Below the pieces are notes generated by a model that saw only the letters and a list, made by a program, of their open reading frames with translations, had not been told where the DNA came from and searched no databases. The translations under genes and the position numbers were made by a program. Shown in pieces: positions 41,474-49,246 of a stretch of DNA of 64,000 nucleotides. Source of the stretch: JAHBNG01 sp039028975. Its GTDB lineage: Bacteria > Chloroflexota > Anaerolineae > Caldilineales > Caldilineaceae. Positions within the stretch are counted from its first letter, which is position 1; each line of letters opens with the position of its first letter. The stretch covers positions 1-64,000 of the forward strand of contig JBCCHB010000043.1 in assembly GCA_039028975.1 (NCBI GenBank), in the 5' to 3' direction.

Positions 41474-42592
41474 ATGACGACAGACGTGCTTCAACTGGCC
41501 AGTGATCTCATCGCCATCAAATCGGTTAGCCAGATCAGCAATGTGGCTGTCTCTGATCGGATTGAAGAGGCGTTAACTCAGGCCGATTTCACCGTAGAAC
41601 GTTTGACCTATACCGATGATGCAGGGTTTGAAAAGGTAAGCTTGGTAGGCAAAAAAGGAGAAGGGCAAGGTGGGTTGGGCTTCTTCTCTCATTCGGATAC
41701 GGTCCCAGGGGCCGAAGATGATTGGGCGCCCTATGATCCAGTACAGAAAGAGGGTCGGCTGTTGGGCCGAGGCAGTTGTGATATGAAGGGGCCGCTGGCA
41801 GCCACTATGACCGCGGCAATGGAAGCAGATGTCCGTGAGCTGAAGCAACCCCTCTTTGTGGTTGTGGCAGCCGATGAGGAAGTCGGTTATGGTGGGGCAC
41901 GTCAGATTGCTGCCGAGTCAGAGCTGCTGAACGAAGAGGGGTGGCCCACTTGGGGCGTGATTGCAGAGCCAACCGAACTTCGCCCCGTTTATGCGCACAA
42001 AGGTGGCTATCAGGTTTCCGTCACCGCGCATGGCCGTGCTGCTCATACCAGCACCGATCGGGGCATATCCGCCAACTTTCTCATTGCCCCATTTCTGGCC
42101 GAGATGGCCGAATTGGTGCAGCTCTTTAAGAGCGACGAGCGCTTTATGAATCATGAGTTCGAGCCGCCAACCAACGGCTTTAATATGGTGATGACGGATC
42201 ATGGCTGCGCCTCTAACGTGACCGCTGCCCGCACCGACGTGAAGTTAAGCCTGCGCGCCATGCCCGATGATGGCCACGAAGAAGCCATTGAAATGATTAT
42301 GGCCAGCGCTCGAAAATATAACTTAGAAGCGTCCCACCGAGGTGCCGGTCCATTCTATACCTCTGCCACGGCCGATATTGTTCAAGCTGCCTGCCGCGCC
42401 ACAGAAATTGAGTCCGCCGAAACCGTCCCCTTTGGCACCGAAGCCATGGTCTACCAGGATTTTGCCGAACTGGTCGTCCTCGGCCCAGGCAACATTGCCC
42501 AAGCCCATACGGTAGGCGAGTTTATCGATATTGCTCAACTGACTCAGTCGGTGGACGTCTACGGGACAATGATTCGAGAGCTTTGTGGTTAA
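41474..42592 (+). CDS. M20-family metallopeptidase (ArgE/DapE/CPG2-like)
   Basis: The 372-residue protein has M20 metal-site residues: His73 and Asp75 in FFSHSDTVPG, Asp103 in GRGSCDMKGPLAA, the catalytic/ligand Glu pair 135-136 in AADEEVGYGG, an acidic ligand in IAEPTELRPVY, and a late His in NIAQAHTVGEFI. The dimerisation domain starts near KGGYQVSVTAHGRAAHTS. It hydrolyses an amide bond of a small N-acyl amino acid or dipeptide; acetylornithine or succinyl-diaminopimelate are candidates but not proven. AAAGGAG lies rather far (about 14 nt) before the ATG. Confidence 0.88.
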   Translation: MTTDVLQLASDLIAIKSVSQISNVAVSDRIEEALTQADFTVERLTYTDDAGFEKVSLVGKKGEGQGGLGFFSHSDTVPGAEDDWAPYDPVQKEGRLLGRGSCDMKGPLAATMTAAMEADVRELKQPLFVVVAADEEVGYGGARQIAAESELLNEEGWPTWGVIAEPTELRPVYAHKGGYQVSVTAHGRAAHTSTDRGISANFLIAPFLAEMAELVQLFKSDERFMNHEFEPPTNGFNMVMTDHGCASNVTAARTDVKLSLRAMPDDGHEEAIEMIMASARKYNLEASHRGAGPFYTSATADIVQAACRATEIESAETVPFGTEAMVYQDFAELVVLGPGNIAQAHTVGEFIDIAQLTQSVDVYGTMIRELCG

Positions 42593-42600
42593 GCCGGTGA

Positions 42601-42717
42601 GTAGGTCGGTAGGTCGGTAGGTCGGTAGGTCTGTTGCTCCAGGACCCTGGACTTTGGACCCCAGACCTAGGACCCTGGACTTTGGACCTCAGACCCTGGA
42701 CTTTGGACTTTGGACCA
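42601..42717. repeat. two simple tandem repeats (GTAGGTCG and GGACCCTGGACTTT)
   Basis: 42601-42631 is four units of GTAGGTCG. 42640-42717 holds three to four imperfect copies of a CCTGGACTTTGGACC word with CAGACC inserts. Both lie between the convergent M20 and SDR genes. Confidence 0.8.
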
Positions 42718-42729
42718 ACCCGCCTTCTA

Positions 42730-43491
42730 TCAAGCTGCGTGAATTCCCCCGTCAAGCACCATGGTATGGCCGACAACAAATGCAGCCTCTTCTGAGCAGA
42801 GGTAGAGGATGGCTGCGGCGATCTCTTCAGGTTTGCCCAGGCGGCGGGCTGGAACACCTTTGATAATTTTTTCTGCAAAGGACTCTTGCATATGTTCGTT
42901 GTCTGTTACCATGGGGGTGCTGGTGAATCCTGGGCAGACGGCGTTGATGCGGATGCCCTTGCGTACGTACTCGAGGGCTGCGGTTTTGGTCAAGCCGACC
43001 ACGGCATGTTTGCTGGCCGCATAGGCTGACAAGTTGGCTGAACCAACCAGCCCTGCAACGGAAGCGAGGTTGACGATCACGCCATGACCTTGCTCCAACA
43101 TCTGTTCAATTTCGGCCTTCATACAGTACCAAACACCCTTGACATTGACTTCGATAACGTCATGAAAATGTTGGTCATCATACTCGTGCATGCGAACCCT
43201 AGGGCCGCTGATCCCAGCGTTGTTTAAGGCGATGTCAATTCGGCCATGCTGCTCAACTGTTGTGGCAACGAGCGCTTTGACATCATCTGGCACTGTGACA
43301 TCACCCTGCACAAAGAGTGCTTGGCCCCCTACGCTTTCCACCTGAGCAACCGTTTCAGCACCGCCATCCACATTCTGATCGCTAAAGACAATTTTGGCAC
43401 CGGCTTGTGCAAAGGCCAATGCCGTCGCCCGACCAATGCCCGAACCTCCGCCCGTGATGAGGACGACTTTATCTGGAAAAGAAAAGTTCAT
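42730..43491 (-). CDS. short-chain dehydrogenase/reductase
   Basis: The 253-residue classical SDR has the NAD-binding motif VVLITGGGSGIGRATAL, NNAGISGP, the catalytic Ser in NLASVAGLVG, and the YxxxK pair in LSAYAASKHAVVGLTK. The C-terminal PARRLGKPEEIAAAILYL and GHTMVLDGGIHA are typical. Asp-like usage after strand 2 (VFSDQNVD) favours NAD over NADP. The substrate is unknown. AAAGGAG lies 6 nt before the ATG at 43491; the frame extension to 43542 is not used. Confidence 0.9.
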   Translation of the reverse strand: MNFSFPDKVVLITGGGSGIGRATALAFAQAGAKIVFSDQNVDGGAETVAQVESVGGQALFVQGDVTVPDDVKALVATTVEQHGRIDIALNNAGISGPRVRMHEYDDQHFHDVIEVNVKGVWYCMKAEIEQMLEQGHGVIVNLASVAGLVGSANLSAYAASKHAVVGLTKTAALEYVRKGIRINAVCPGFTSTPMVTDNEHMQESFAEKIIKGVPARRLGKPEEIAAAILYLCSEEAAFVVGHTMVLDGGIHAA

Positions 43492-43526
43492 AGAGTTCTC
43501 CTTTGAGCAGGTTTGCAGGTTTGCAG

Positions 43527-43549
43527 CCCCCGATAACGACATTCGGGGG
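43527..43549. promoter_or_regulatory. perfect 7-bp hairpin in the SDR upstream region
   Basis: CCCCCGA (43527-43533) and TCGGGGG (43543-43549) enclose a 9-nt loop, 36 bp before the SDR start codon. It could be an mRNA leader hairpin or part of a dispersed repeat; GCAGGTTT words flank it. Confidence 0.35.
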
Positions 43550-43575
43550 TGACAAGGTTTGCAGGTGACAATCGT

Positions 43576-43646
43576 ACTTGCCTACTTGCCTACTTGCCTA
43601 CTTGCCTACTTGCCTACTTGCCTACTTGCCCACTTGCCCACTTGCC
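43576..43646. repeat. 8-bp tandem repeat CCTACTTG, about nine units
   Basis: CCTACTTG repeats head to tail, the last two units changing to CCCACTTG. It lies between the divergent SDR and pterin dehydratase genes, a place where unit number could change promoter spacing. Confidence 0.85.
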
Positions 43647-43681
43647 ATTTTTGCTAATTCTACCACAAGCAGGAGCCAAAC

Positions 43682-43996
43682 ATGACCAAAGCACAAGCGC
43701 TTTCCGAACAAGAGTTATCATCTGCTCTTCAAACTATAGATGGATGGTCTGTTGTTGATGGGAAGCTACACCGAACCCTTACCTTCGATAATTTTGTGCA
43801 GGCATTTGGTTTCATGACCCAGATAGCCCTAGTGGCCGAAGTTATGGATCATCACCCCGAGTGGTATAACGTATACAATCGCGTGACAATCGATCTCATA
43901 ACCCACTCTGCCGATAACACCATTACCACATTAGACATCAAGCTGGCCCACAAAATCGACCAGATTGACCAAGCCACACTTAGATTATCTTCCTAA
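43682..43996 (+). CDS. phhB: 4a-hydroxytetrahydrobiopterin dehydratase (PCD/DCoH)
   Basis: The 104-residue protein is a full-length pterin-4a-carbinolamine dehydratase. The active-site histidines are His57-His58 in MDHHPEW and His75 in DLITHS, with the usual GWSVVDGKLHRTLTF start and the C-terminal LAHKIDQID. It dehydrates 4a-hydroxy-pterin after aromatic hydroxylase reactions; alone it may work on molybdopterin or other pterins. No hydroxylase gene is nearby. AGGAG lies 6-8 nt before the ATG. Its stop overlaps by 4 bp the end of the convergent GH1 gene. Confidence 0.9.
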   Translation: MTKAQALSEQELSSALQTIDGWSVVDGKLHRTLTFDNFVQAFGFMTQIALVAEVMDHHPEWYNVYNRVTIDLITHSADNTITTLDIKLAHKIDQIDQATLRLSS

Positions 43997-45309
43997 CCCC
44001 CACCCGCATAACGCTCAATCATTTCTGGCGAAATCTGATTGGACAGGGCAATGGCCCGATAGAGATCGGCGCTTGGTCGCTTTGTGCGTTCCTGTGTCTT
44101 TGGGTCAAGTTCGTATAGCCCAAAGCGCAATTGCCAGCCTTGATCCCACTCAAAGTTATCGACTAGGGTCCAGTGGAAGTACCCCCGAACGTCGCACCCA
44201 TCCTCGATGGCTTGGTGCAGCGCAAGGAGGTGACCAAGAAGCCACCGCGGACGTCGCTGATCGTCTTTGTCGGGGAGGCCATTCTCCAAGATGTAGATCG
44301 GTTTGTCGAATTGGCGCACTTCCTGACAGATTTGGTAAAGTCCGTCGGGTGCGTATTGGCTATAGGGGCTGCCGTTGCTCGTTTGGTCCGAGGTCTCGAC
44401 ATCGTCTGCAAAGGATTCTTGACCAAAGATATTTCGCGGGTCAGGTGAAAAGCGGATATGCTTTCGTCCGTAATAGGTAAGGCCGATGAAATCGATGCTG
44501 TCGTCCAACGTACGATGGTACCCATTCAAACCCAAGGGCGGCTCAACCCGACCCGTGGCCGAACCGACCACCCATAGATGCTCAAAGAGATGACGACGGA
44601 TCCCGGCCGCATACCGATCCAAGTCATTGCCCTCGCGTAGCTGCTTGAATAAAGATACGGATTTCGCATAGCCAACGTGGGCGTTCGGCTGAACGGTATG
44701 AAGTACCTGATAAGCTGCCGCGTGGGCAAAGAGTAAATGCCGAAAGGCGCGCCATGCCAAGTAGGGATTCGCCCGGCAGGGGGGCCAGATTCCTCTTACC
44801 CAGGTTTGACCAACATAGACCAATGGTTCGTTGAATGTAATCCAGAAGTCACATAGATCGTGGAGGGCTTGGGCCACAACTCGCGCATACGACTGAAAGC
44901 GGACAATACTCTCCTTTTGGGTCCACCCACCTTGAAGATAAAACCACATAGGAAGTGTGAAGTGGTTGAGGGCCACAATCGGCCGGATACCTCTATCCCG
45001 CAGCCCCCCCAACAGTTCACGGTAGCGGTCGAGGGCTGCAGTGGCAATGAGACCTGGTTCTGGTTCAATTCGACTCCATTCCAGGCTAAGGCGATGCGCG
45101 TTGAGGTGGAGGCTTTGAATACGGTCAAAATCCTCTTCTGCGTTTTGCCACCAATCACAGGCTAATCCGCTCCGATCACCATTTCGAATCGTTCCATGTT
45201 GTTCAAATGCCCACCATTGATTGTTGGTATTCTGACCCTCGTTCTGGTGGGAAGAAGAGGCTGTACCCCAGATAAAGTTGTTGGGAAAGATGTGTGGATC
45301 AGCTGACAT
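43993..45309 (-). CDS. glycoside hydrolase family 1, beta-glucosidase-like
   Basis: The 438-residue GH1 TIM barrel has the acid/base Glu161 in WITFNEPLVY and the nucleophile Glu342 in IYILENGLPD. The N-terminal signature NFIWGTASSSHQNEG and the late WTLVDNFEWDQGWQLRFGLYELD are also present. No signal peptide is seen, so it acts in the cytoplasm on imported beta-linked disaccharides or glycosides. Its upstream region carries TATACTGCGGTCGTTT, which is also found before the GH43 gene. It is divergent from the small gene at 45424. Confidence 0.92.
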   Translation of the reverse strand: MSADPHIFPNNFIWGTASSSHQNEGQNTNNQWWAFEQHGTIRNGDRSGLACDWWQNAEEDFDRIQSLHLNAHRLSLEWSRIEPEPGLIATAALDRYRELLGGLRDRGIRPIVALNHFTLPMWFYLQGGWTQKESIVRFQSYARVVAQALHDLCDFWITFNEPLVYVGQTWVRGIWPPCRANPYLAWRAFRHLLFAHAAAYQVLHTVQPNAHVGYAKSVSLFKQLREGNDLDRYAAGIRRHLFEHLWVVGSATGRVEPPLGLNGYHRTLDDSIDFIGLTYYGRKHIRFSPDPRNIFGQESFADDVETSDQTSNGSPYSQYAPDGLYQICQEVRQFDKPIYILENGLPDKDDQRRPRWLLGHLLALHQAIEDGCDVRGYFHWTLVDNFEWDQGWQLRFGLYELDPKTQERTKRPSADLYRAIALSNQISPEMIERYAGGG

Positions 45310-45423
45310 ATTGTGCTTTGTTCATGCCCGTTACGCTGCATAGTGAAGTGGATGTGGTATACTGCGGTCGTTTGAAATCTTGAATGAGAATCATACCAGA
45401 TGGATGCATGGAAAGGAGAATTT

Positions 45424-45762
45424 ATGAGCTTTGGCATCACAAAAACAATTCCAGCCAAAGAGGGCATCTCACGGATTGATGAGCTATATGATGGCTCTAT
45501 CAACGAGTTTGAGTTTCATATGGCTGGGTCGCCCTCCAAGCTAACTGTTGGTGATTACGTTTACACAATTTTTAAAGACGAGTTGCACGGGCGGCTTAAG
45601 ATCAAAGAGTTTATTGGCGGTGCCGTCAATCCAAAATCGGGAAAACCGCGCACGCTGATCATGGTTGAGTGTCCTGGCCAACGGTTGAAAGAGCCGATTC
45701 CGCGTAAAGGACACATGGGAACCCGCTATTGGGACGGAGATGAATGGCCAGAATCAGAATAG
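45424..45762 (+). CDS. small conserved-looking protein, unknown function
   Basis: The 112-residue soluble protein has no membrane segment. It looks beta-rich: NEFEFHMAGSPSKLTVGDYVYTIFKDELHGRLKIKEF, GGAVNPKSGKPRTLIMVECPG, then a basic RKGHMGTRYWDGDEW tail. The pattern of a short barrel with a VGDYVY turn resembles PUA/ASCH-type RNA-binding folds, but this is only a guess. An AAAGGAG ribosome binding site is 6 nt before the ATG at 45424, which fixes that start over the upstream ATG at 45400. Confidence 0.65.
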   Translation: MSFGITKTIPAKEGISRIDELYDGSINEFEFHMAGSPSKLTVGDYVYTIFKDELHGRLKIKEFIGGAVNPKSGKPRTLIMVECPGQRLKEPIPRKGHMGTRYWDGDEWPESE

Positions 45763-45768
45763 GCTGCT

Positions 45769-46656
45769 TTATTCAACAGAATGACGAATTTCGCTGAAGT
45801 GGCTATGATCGTCAGTAATAAAGTTGATGATCAGTTCGGCAAGCCTTAGGGGGGATTCGATCATTGGGGCGTGGCCAACGCCCCGCAAAATCTCTAAGTT
45901 GGCGGCACCTGGGATAGAGATGAGGGTTCTCGTGGCGGAATCTTGACTAACAATTGGATCTTTGTCACCCCAGATGACGAGTGAAGGCAGCGTTAGCCTA
46001 TTGGCGTCACCACTACGGTTCCATTGATTAAGTGCTTCCGCAAACCCTGTAAAAAGTGGGGGAGCCATGGCTTGGGCATCATCAATGATACTTTGAAACC
46101 ACTCTTTTTTCGTGTAGTCAGGAGAGGGGTTAACGTCAATAGTATATTCATCAGAAAAAAAGTGAATCGGAATCGTTGGCATAAGCAATGCCAATGATTT
46201 GGCCAGTAACACCTGGTCTACTTTCAACTGTTCAAGAAGTAAGATAGTGTCTAGGGGGGAATATACACCTTCGATTGGTACGCTATTGACTAAGACTAGC
46301 GAGCTGATTCGGTGAGTATGCGATAGGGCATACTCAATTCCGATAGCCCCAGCGCCTGAGTGGGCAACCAAGTCGAACTCGCTCAACTGAAGCGCGTCGA
46401 CCAAGGCCCTCAGATCCTCGGCTTGCTCTTCAATTGAGTACCCGTCGTCAGGTTTGTCGCTCCTACCTGTACCGCGTAGATCAGGGGCAATTGCCCGGAT
46501 TTCAGTCGGCAACACGTCAAAAAACGGCTCCCACCAGCGGCTGGTACCAAATTCGCCATGAAGCAACACCATCGGCAGTCCGTCTGAATCGCCTTGGGCA
46601 CGATAGTGTATGGATAGACGGGAAGTCTGAATCGTATGGGATTCGATCACAATCAA
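45769..46656 (-). CDS. alpha/beta hydrolase
   Basis: The 295-residue alpha/beta-hydrolase fold protein has nucleophile Ser100 in DLVAHSGAGAIGIEYA, the acid residue in LVIWGDKDPIVSQ, and His in LRGVGHAPMIESP. The oxyanion-loop motif MVLLHGEFGTSRWW and PDLRGTGRSDKPDDGYSIEE are typical of esterases, epoxide hydrolases and haloalkane-dehalogenase relatives. The substrate is unknown. Its start overlaps the stop of the upstream gene by an ATGA junction, so translation is likely coupled. Confidence 0.9.
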   Translation of the reverse strand: MIVIESHTIQTSRLSIHYRAQGDSDGLPMVLLHGEFGTSRWWEPFFDVLPTEIRAIAPDLRGTGRSDKPDDGYSIEEQAEDLRALVDALQLSEFDLVAHSGAGAIGIEYALSHTHRISSLVLVNSVPIEGVYSPLDTILLLEQLKVDQVLLAKSLALLMPTIPIHFFSDEYTIDVNPSPDYTKKEWFQSIIDDAQAMAPPLFTGFAEALNQWNRSGDANRLTLPSLVIWGDKDPIVSQDSATRTLISIPGAANLEILRGVGHAPMIESPLRLAELIINFITDDHSHFSEIRHSVE

Positions 46657-47084
46657 CGGCTCATCTTTCTGTTTTCTTCGGCATCGTCAGGCAAAAATAG
46701 AAGCAATAAGGCTGCTGCCCCAGCCAATGACTCAGGGCCATCAACGCGTCCCACTTCATCTTCGCCCAAAATTAGCCCACTTTGGACAACTACGCCATCT
46801 GCTTCCATCCATCCAACCGAGCCACCTTCAAAGAGGCCGTGGCTGGTGATCTCCGCTTCTTCCGTCACATAACCCAGCTCTTGTTCATCATGACGGGTGT
46901 AACGAAAGATATGTTGATCTGAATCAACCCGACCGACTTCTTTGGGTTGACGGCCGGCAGTACTGTAGATTGTGCCATTTTCCACGAACCCTATCAGTCG
47001 TTCATGGTGGCCTTCATCAGACGATGCTGAATTGAGTGAGCTACTATTTTGGGGGGTAGTGAATTTAAAGATCTTTGTCTGCAT
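46653..47084 (-). CDS. unknown protein, acidic with Gly-rich strand repeats
   Basis: The 143-residue protein is not recognised. The body contains short repeating beta-strand words of the type G-x-V-x-x-x-G-x-I/V-Y (LIGFVENGTIYSTAGRQPKEVGRVD, LGYVTEEAEITSHGLFEGGSVGWMEADG). A small hydrophobic run near the end (LAGAAALLLLFL) may be a membrane contact. It overlaps the N-formylglutamate gene by 20 bp and the hydrolase by 4 bp, so all three are probably one operon. The chosen start (ATG 47084) is uncertain because no strong ribosome binding site is seen. Confidence 0.55.
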   Translation of the reverse strand: MQTKIFKFTTPQNSSSLNSASSDEGHHERLIGFVENGTIYSTAGRQPKEVGRVDSDQHIFRYTRHDEQELGYVTEEAEITSHGLFEGGSVGWMEADGVVVQSGLILGEDEVGRVDGPESLAGAAALLLLFLPDDAEENRKMSR

Positions 47085-47991
47085 TGAAAATATCCAAGAG
47101 GCCAATGGCCCACTGGTAGAGCCTTTGGCGAATTGCGCTGATACACTCTTCATTGGGATTGGCTATGACTGTATGCGCATCTTGATCGCCGACAAACAGT
47201 CCTCGATTCACTTCGACCATAATGGTGGCAGGTGGTTTAACCCCCCTATCAACGTAATTGCGTTTTTGCTTGTCTGGATCTAGATGCTGCATGATCACAT
47301 AGCTGCCTGCGTAGGGCTGATTCAATGCCGCTACAGGTGTCGGTCCACTAGGATTGGGTTCAAGCAAATCCATGTCGCCGAAGAGCTTTTCGGCCAACGC
47401 CACAGTTTCAAAGGCTGCCTCCCGACTGCAAAATGACCATCCTCGATCGGGTCGTGGATTCCCATCTTTATCAGCAAGTGTACCAATACAGATGAGTGGC
47501 CGTGGGCTACCTGGGTCTTTATAGGCAGAGGGTCCATGCTGGGCCATATTATGGCAATCGATCACCAGTTCTACGTTTCCATGATGCGCTTCCAACGCAT
47601 CCTCAAGCTGCTGGTGATAGATCTTCCAGTAGCCATCAATCAGTTTCTCTTGCAAGTCCTCTGCCAGAGGCTGTGAGTAGATGGGTTCGCCATAGCTTGT
47701 TTGCGTTTTTACCGGGCCATCAGGCTTTCCTAGCATGGATAGAGGGCGGTTGGCGTCAATCAATGCTCGGGCAATGGGCATGGAAACTGTCGCCAAGACA
47801 CCTTTCGTAAACGGCTTTGGCACGTAGGGCTCAAGGTCTGGGTTATCAAAATCAAAGAGTTTGTCGATCCAAAGGTCACAATCGTTGTACAAGGCTGTCT
47901 CATCGATGGCCAGCCGATCTTGAATTTCCACTGGGATCGACAGGCCGCCGTGAGGACGACTTAAAATAATGGGTAGAGGATTCATATTCAT
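47065..47991 (-). CDS. N-formylglutamate amidohydrolase family protein
   Basis: The 308-residue protein fits the N-formylglutamate deformylase family: PIILSRPHGGLSIPVEIQDRL with the first metal-site histidine, NDCDLWIDKLFDF, VDIDANRPLS-like ALIDANRPLS, VELVIDCHNMAQHGP and PYAGSYVIMQHL. It hydrolyses formylglutamate or a related formyl amino acid to formate and the amino acid (histidine breakdown in the classic case). No other hut genes are present, so the substrate may differ. It is the first gene of the minus-strand trio. GAAAGC lies just before ATG 47991. Confidence 0.85.
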   Translation of the reverse strand: MNMNPLPIILSRPHGGLSIPVEIQDRLAIDETALYNDCDLWIDKLFDFDNPDLEPYVPKPFTKGVLATVSMPIARALIDANRPLSMLGKPDGPVKTQTSYGEPIYSQPLAEDLQEKLIDGYWKIYHQQLEDALEAHHGNVELVIDCHNMAQHGPSAYKDPGSPRPLICIGTLADKDGNPRPDRGWSFCSREAAFETVALAEKLFGDMDLLEPNPSGPTPVAALNQPYAGSYVIMQHLDPDKQKRNYVDRGVKPPATIMVEVNRGLFVGDQDAHTVIANPNEECISAIRQRLYQWAIGLLDIFNADKDL

Positions 47992-48021
47992 GCTTTCTTT
48001 ATATCGTAGATGCCTAATCAA

Positions 48022-48791
48022 ATCAAAATATCTTTTCCACCTGTTGTGTAAAATTCCCCCAATTCAGTTTTCACAGGACTTACGTAGTTGACCAGACGCC
48101 AGCCGCTTTCAAAGTGACCTGAATCTCTAAAAAGCTAACCTAGCTGTCGGCTGATTCGCTGAAGCTCTTTTCGCTACCCATCCTAATTTAGAACATGCGA
48201 TCAGTATAAGTTTGTAGTTTGTTGAGACCTGTGGTAAAAAGTATGATGTATAGATCAGAGTCCTCTAGCATGTCCATATATGCCTCGTCCAATCCGTGTA
48301 GACCCGTTCATAGAAGGAATGCACCGTCAATGTTCAGGGTATGTATGCAACAAATATATCATCTTATGAGCACTAAGTGACGCAATGTCCAGATAAGGAA
48401 TTGGGATCACGGTTTGGTTCATGCATAGCTTAGCCCCCCAATAACGAACACAGTCGCTTTCTCTTACATACAAAAGATCAACCTGTACTCAGCCCTGGCA
48501 TAGATGAGAAAGAAAATGACCTATTTTAGCCGAGTCCACAACTATCTCATCTATGCCCTAACCTGGACAAGCCAGAATGGTGAATTATGAATTATGAATG
48601 GTGAACAGATCTGCTTCCAAGACATCTTCATTCACCATTATCAATTTACCATTATCAATTTACCATTATCAATTTACCATTATCAATTTACCATTATCAA
48701 TCTGCTCAAATCATAATAACTAAACAATTATGTGATTCAATTGGATCACCATGACGATTTACCAGACTATTCAAGGGAGAGGGAGAAAACT
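48022..48791. other. 770-bp intergenic region with a 14-bp tandem repeat
   Basis: No coding potential was seen. ACAGGACTTACGTA at about 48075-48088 resembles the end of known small transposable elements, but no partner end was found. 48631-48702 holds five copies of ATTATCAATTTACC; the inverse words GAATGGTGAATTATGAAT lie at 48578-48605. The ribosome binding site of the next gene (AAGGGAGAGGGAG) ends the region. Confidence 0.6.
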
Positions 48792-49244
48792 ATGTTGTTT
48801 TGGATAGGTTTAATCTTAGGTATCATTATAGGTTGGATCATAGAGTGGGTATTGGACTGGTGGTTTTGGCGCGGTGATATAGCCGAGATTGGCACCGTAT
48901 TGGCTTCCCCTGGACCCGAATCAAGCCCATCGGATGTTGCGACAATTGAAGAGCTTTCTCAAGTCGCAATGCCTAGCGAGGGATGGATAGAAGCCTCAAG
49001 TTCTGTTGAGACTTCCTCTGTGGCTCATTCAAGTATGAACGATCTGAAGAAGATTAAGGGCATTGGTAAAGTGTATGAAGGAATGCTCAATCAGGGTGGT
49101 ATCTACAATTTCTCCCAATTGGCTGCACTAACTCCTGAAAAGATCCAACAACTTATCGGCCCCGAAAACTGGCAAAATATCGACTCCGAATCTTGGATTG
49201 AACAGGCCCAGCAGTACGCTATCAACCAGGAAGGGAGCAGATAA
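48792..49244 (+). CDS. membrane protein with C-terminal helix-hairpin-helix domain
   Basis: The 150-residue protein has one strong N-terminal membrane helix (MLFWIGLILGIIIGWIIEWVLDWW) and an acidic serine-rich linker. A helix-hairpin-helix domain follows at about residues 85-150 (NDLKKIKGIGKVYEGMLNQGGIYNFSQLAALTPEKIQQLIG), of the kind annotated as flap-endonuclease-like or DUF4332 in envelope proteins. The domain normally contacts DNA or mediates protein contacts; the membrane anchor makes its target unclear. AAGGGAGAGGGAG supports the ATG at 48792. The next gene, with a related HHH domain, starts 3 bp after the stop codon. Confidence 0.75.
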   Translation: MLFWIGLILGIIIGWIIEWVLDWWFWRGDIAEIGTVLASPGPESSPSDVATIEELSQVAMPSEGWIEASSSVETSSVAHSSMNDLKKIKGIGKVYEGMLNQGGIYNFSQLAALTPEKIQQLIGPENWQNIDSESWIEQAQQYAINQEGSR

Positions 49245-49246
49245 CA

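Noticed and set aside
43576..43646. possible CRISPR or small-RNA locus in CCTACTTG repeats
   Set aside because: The 8-bp head-to-tail repeat is a simple-sequence repeat with no spacers.
48075..48088. ACAGGACTTACGTA as an insertion-sequence end
   Set aside because: It resembles known element ends from memory only. No matching inverted end or transposase remnant was found nearby.
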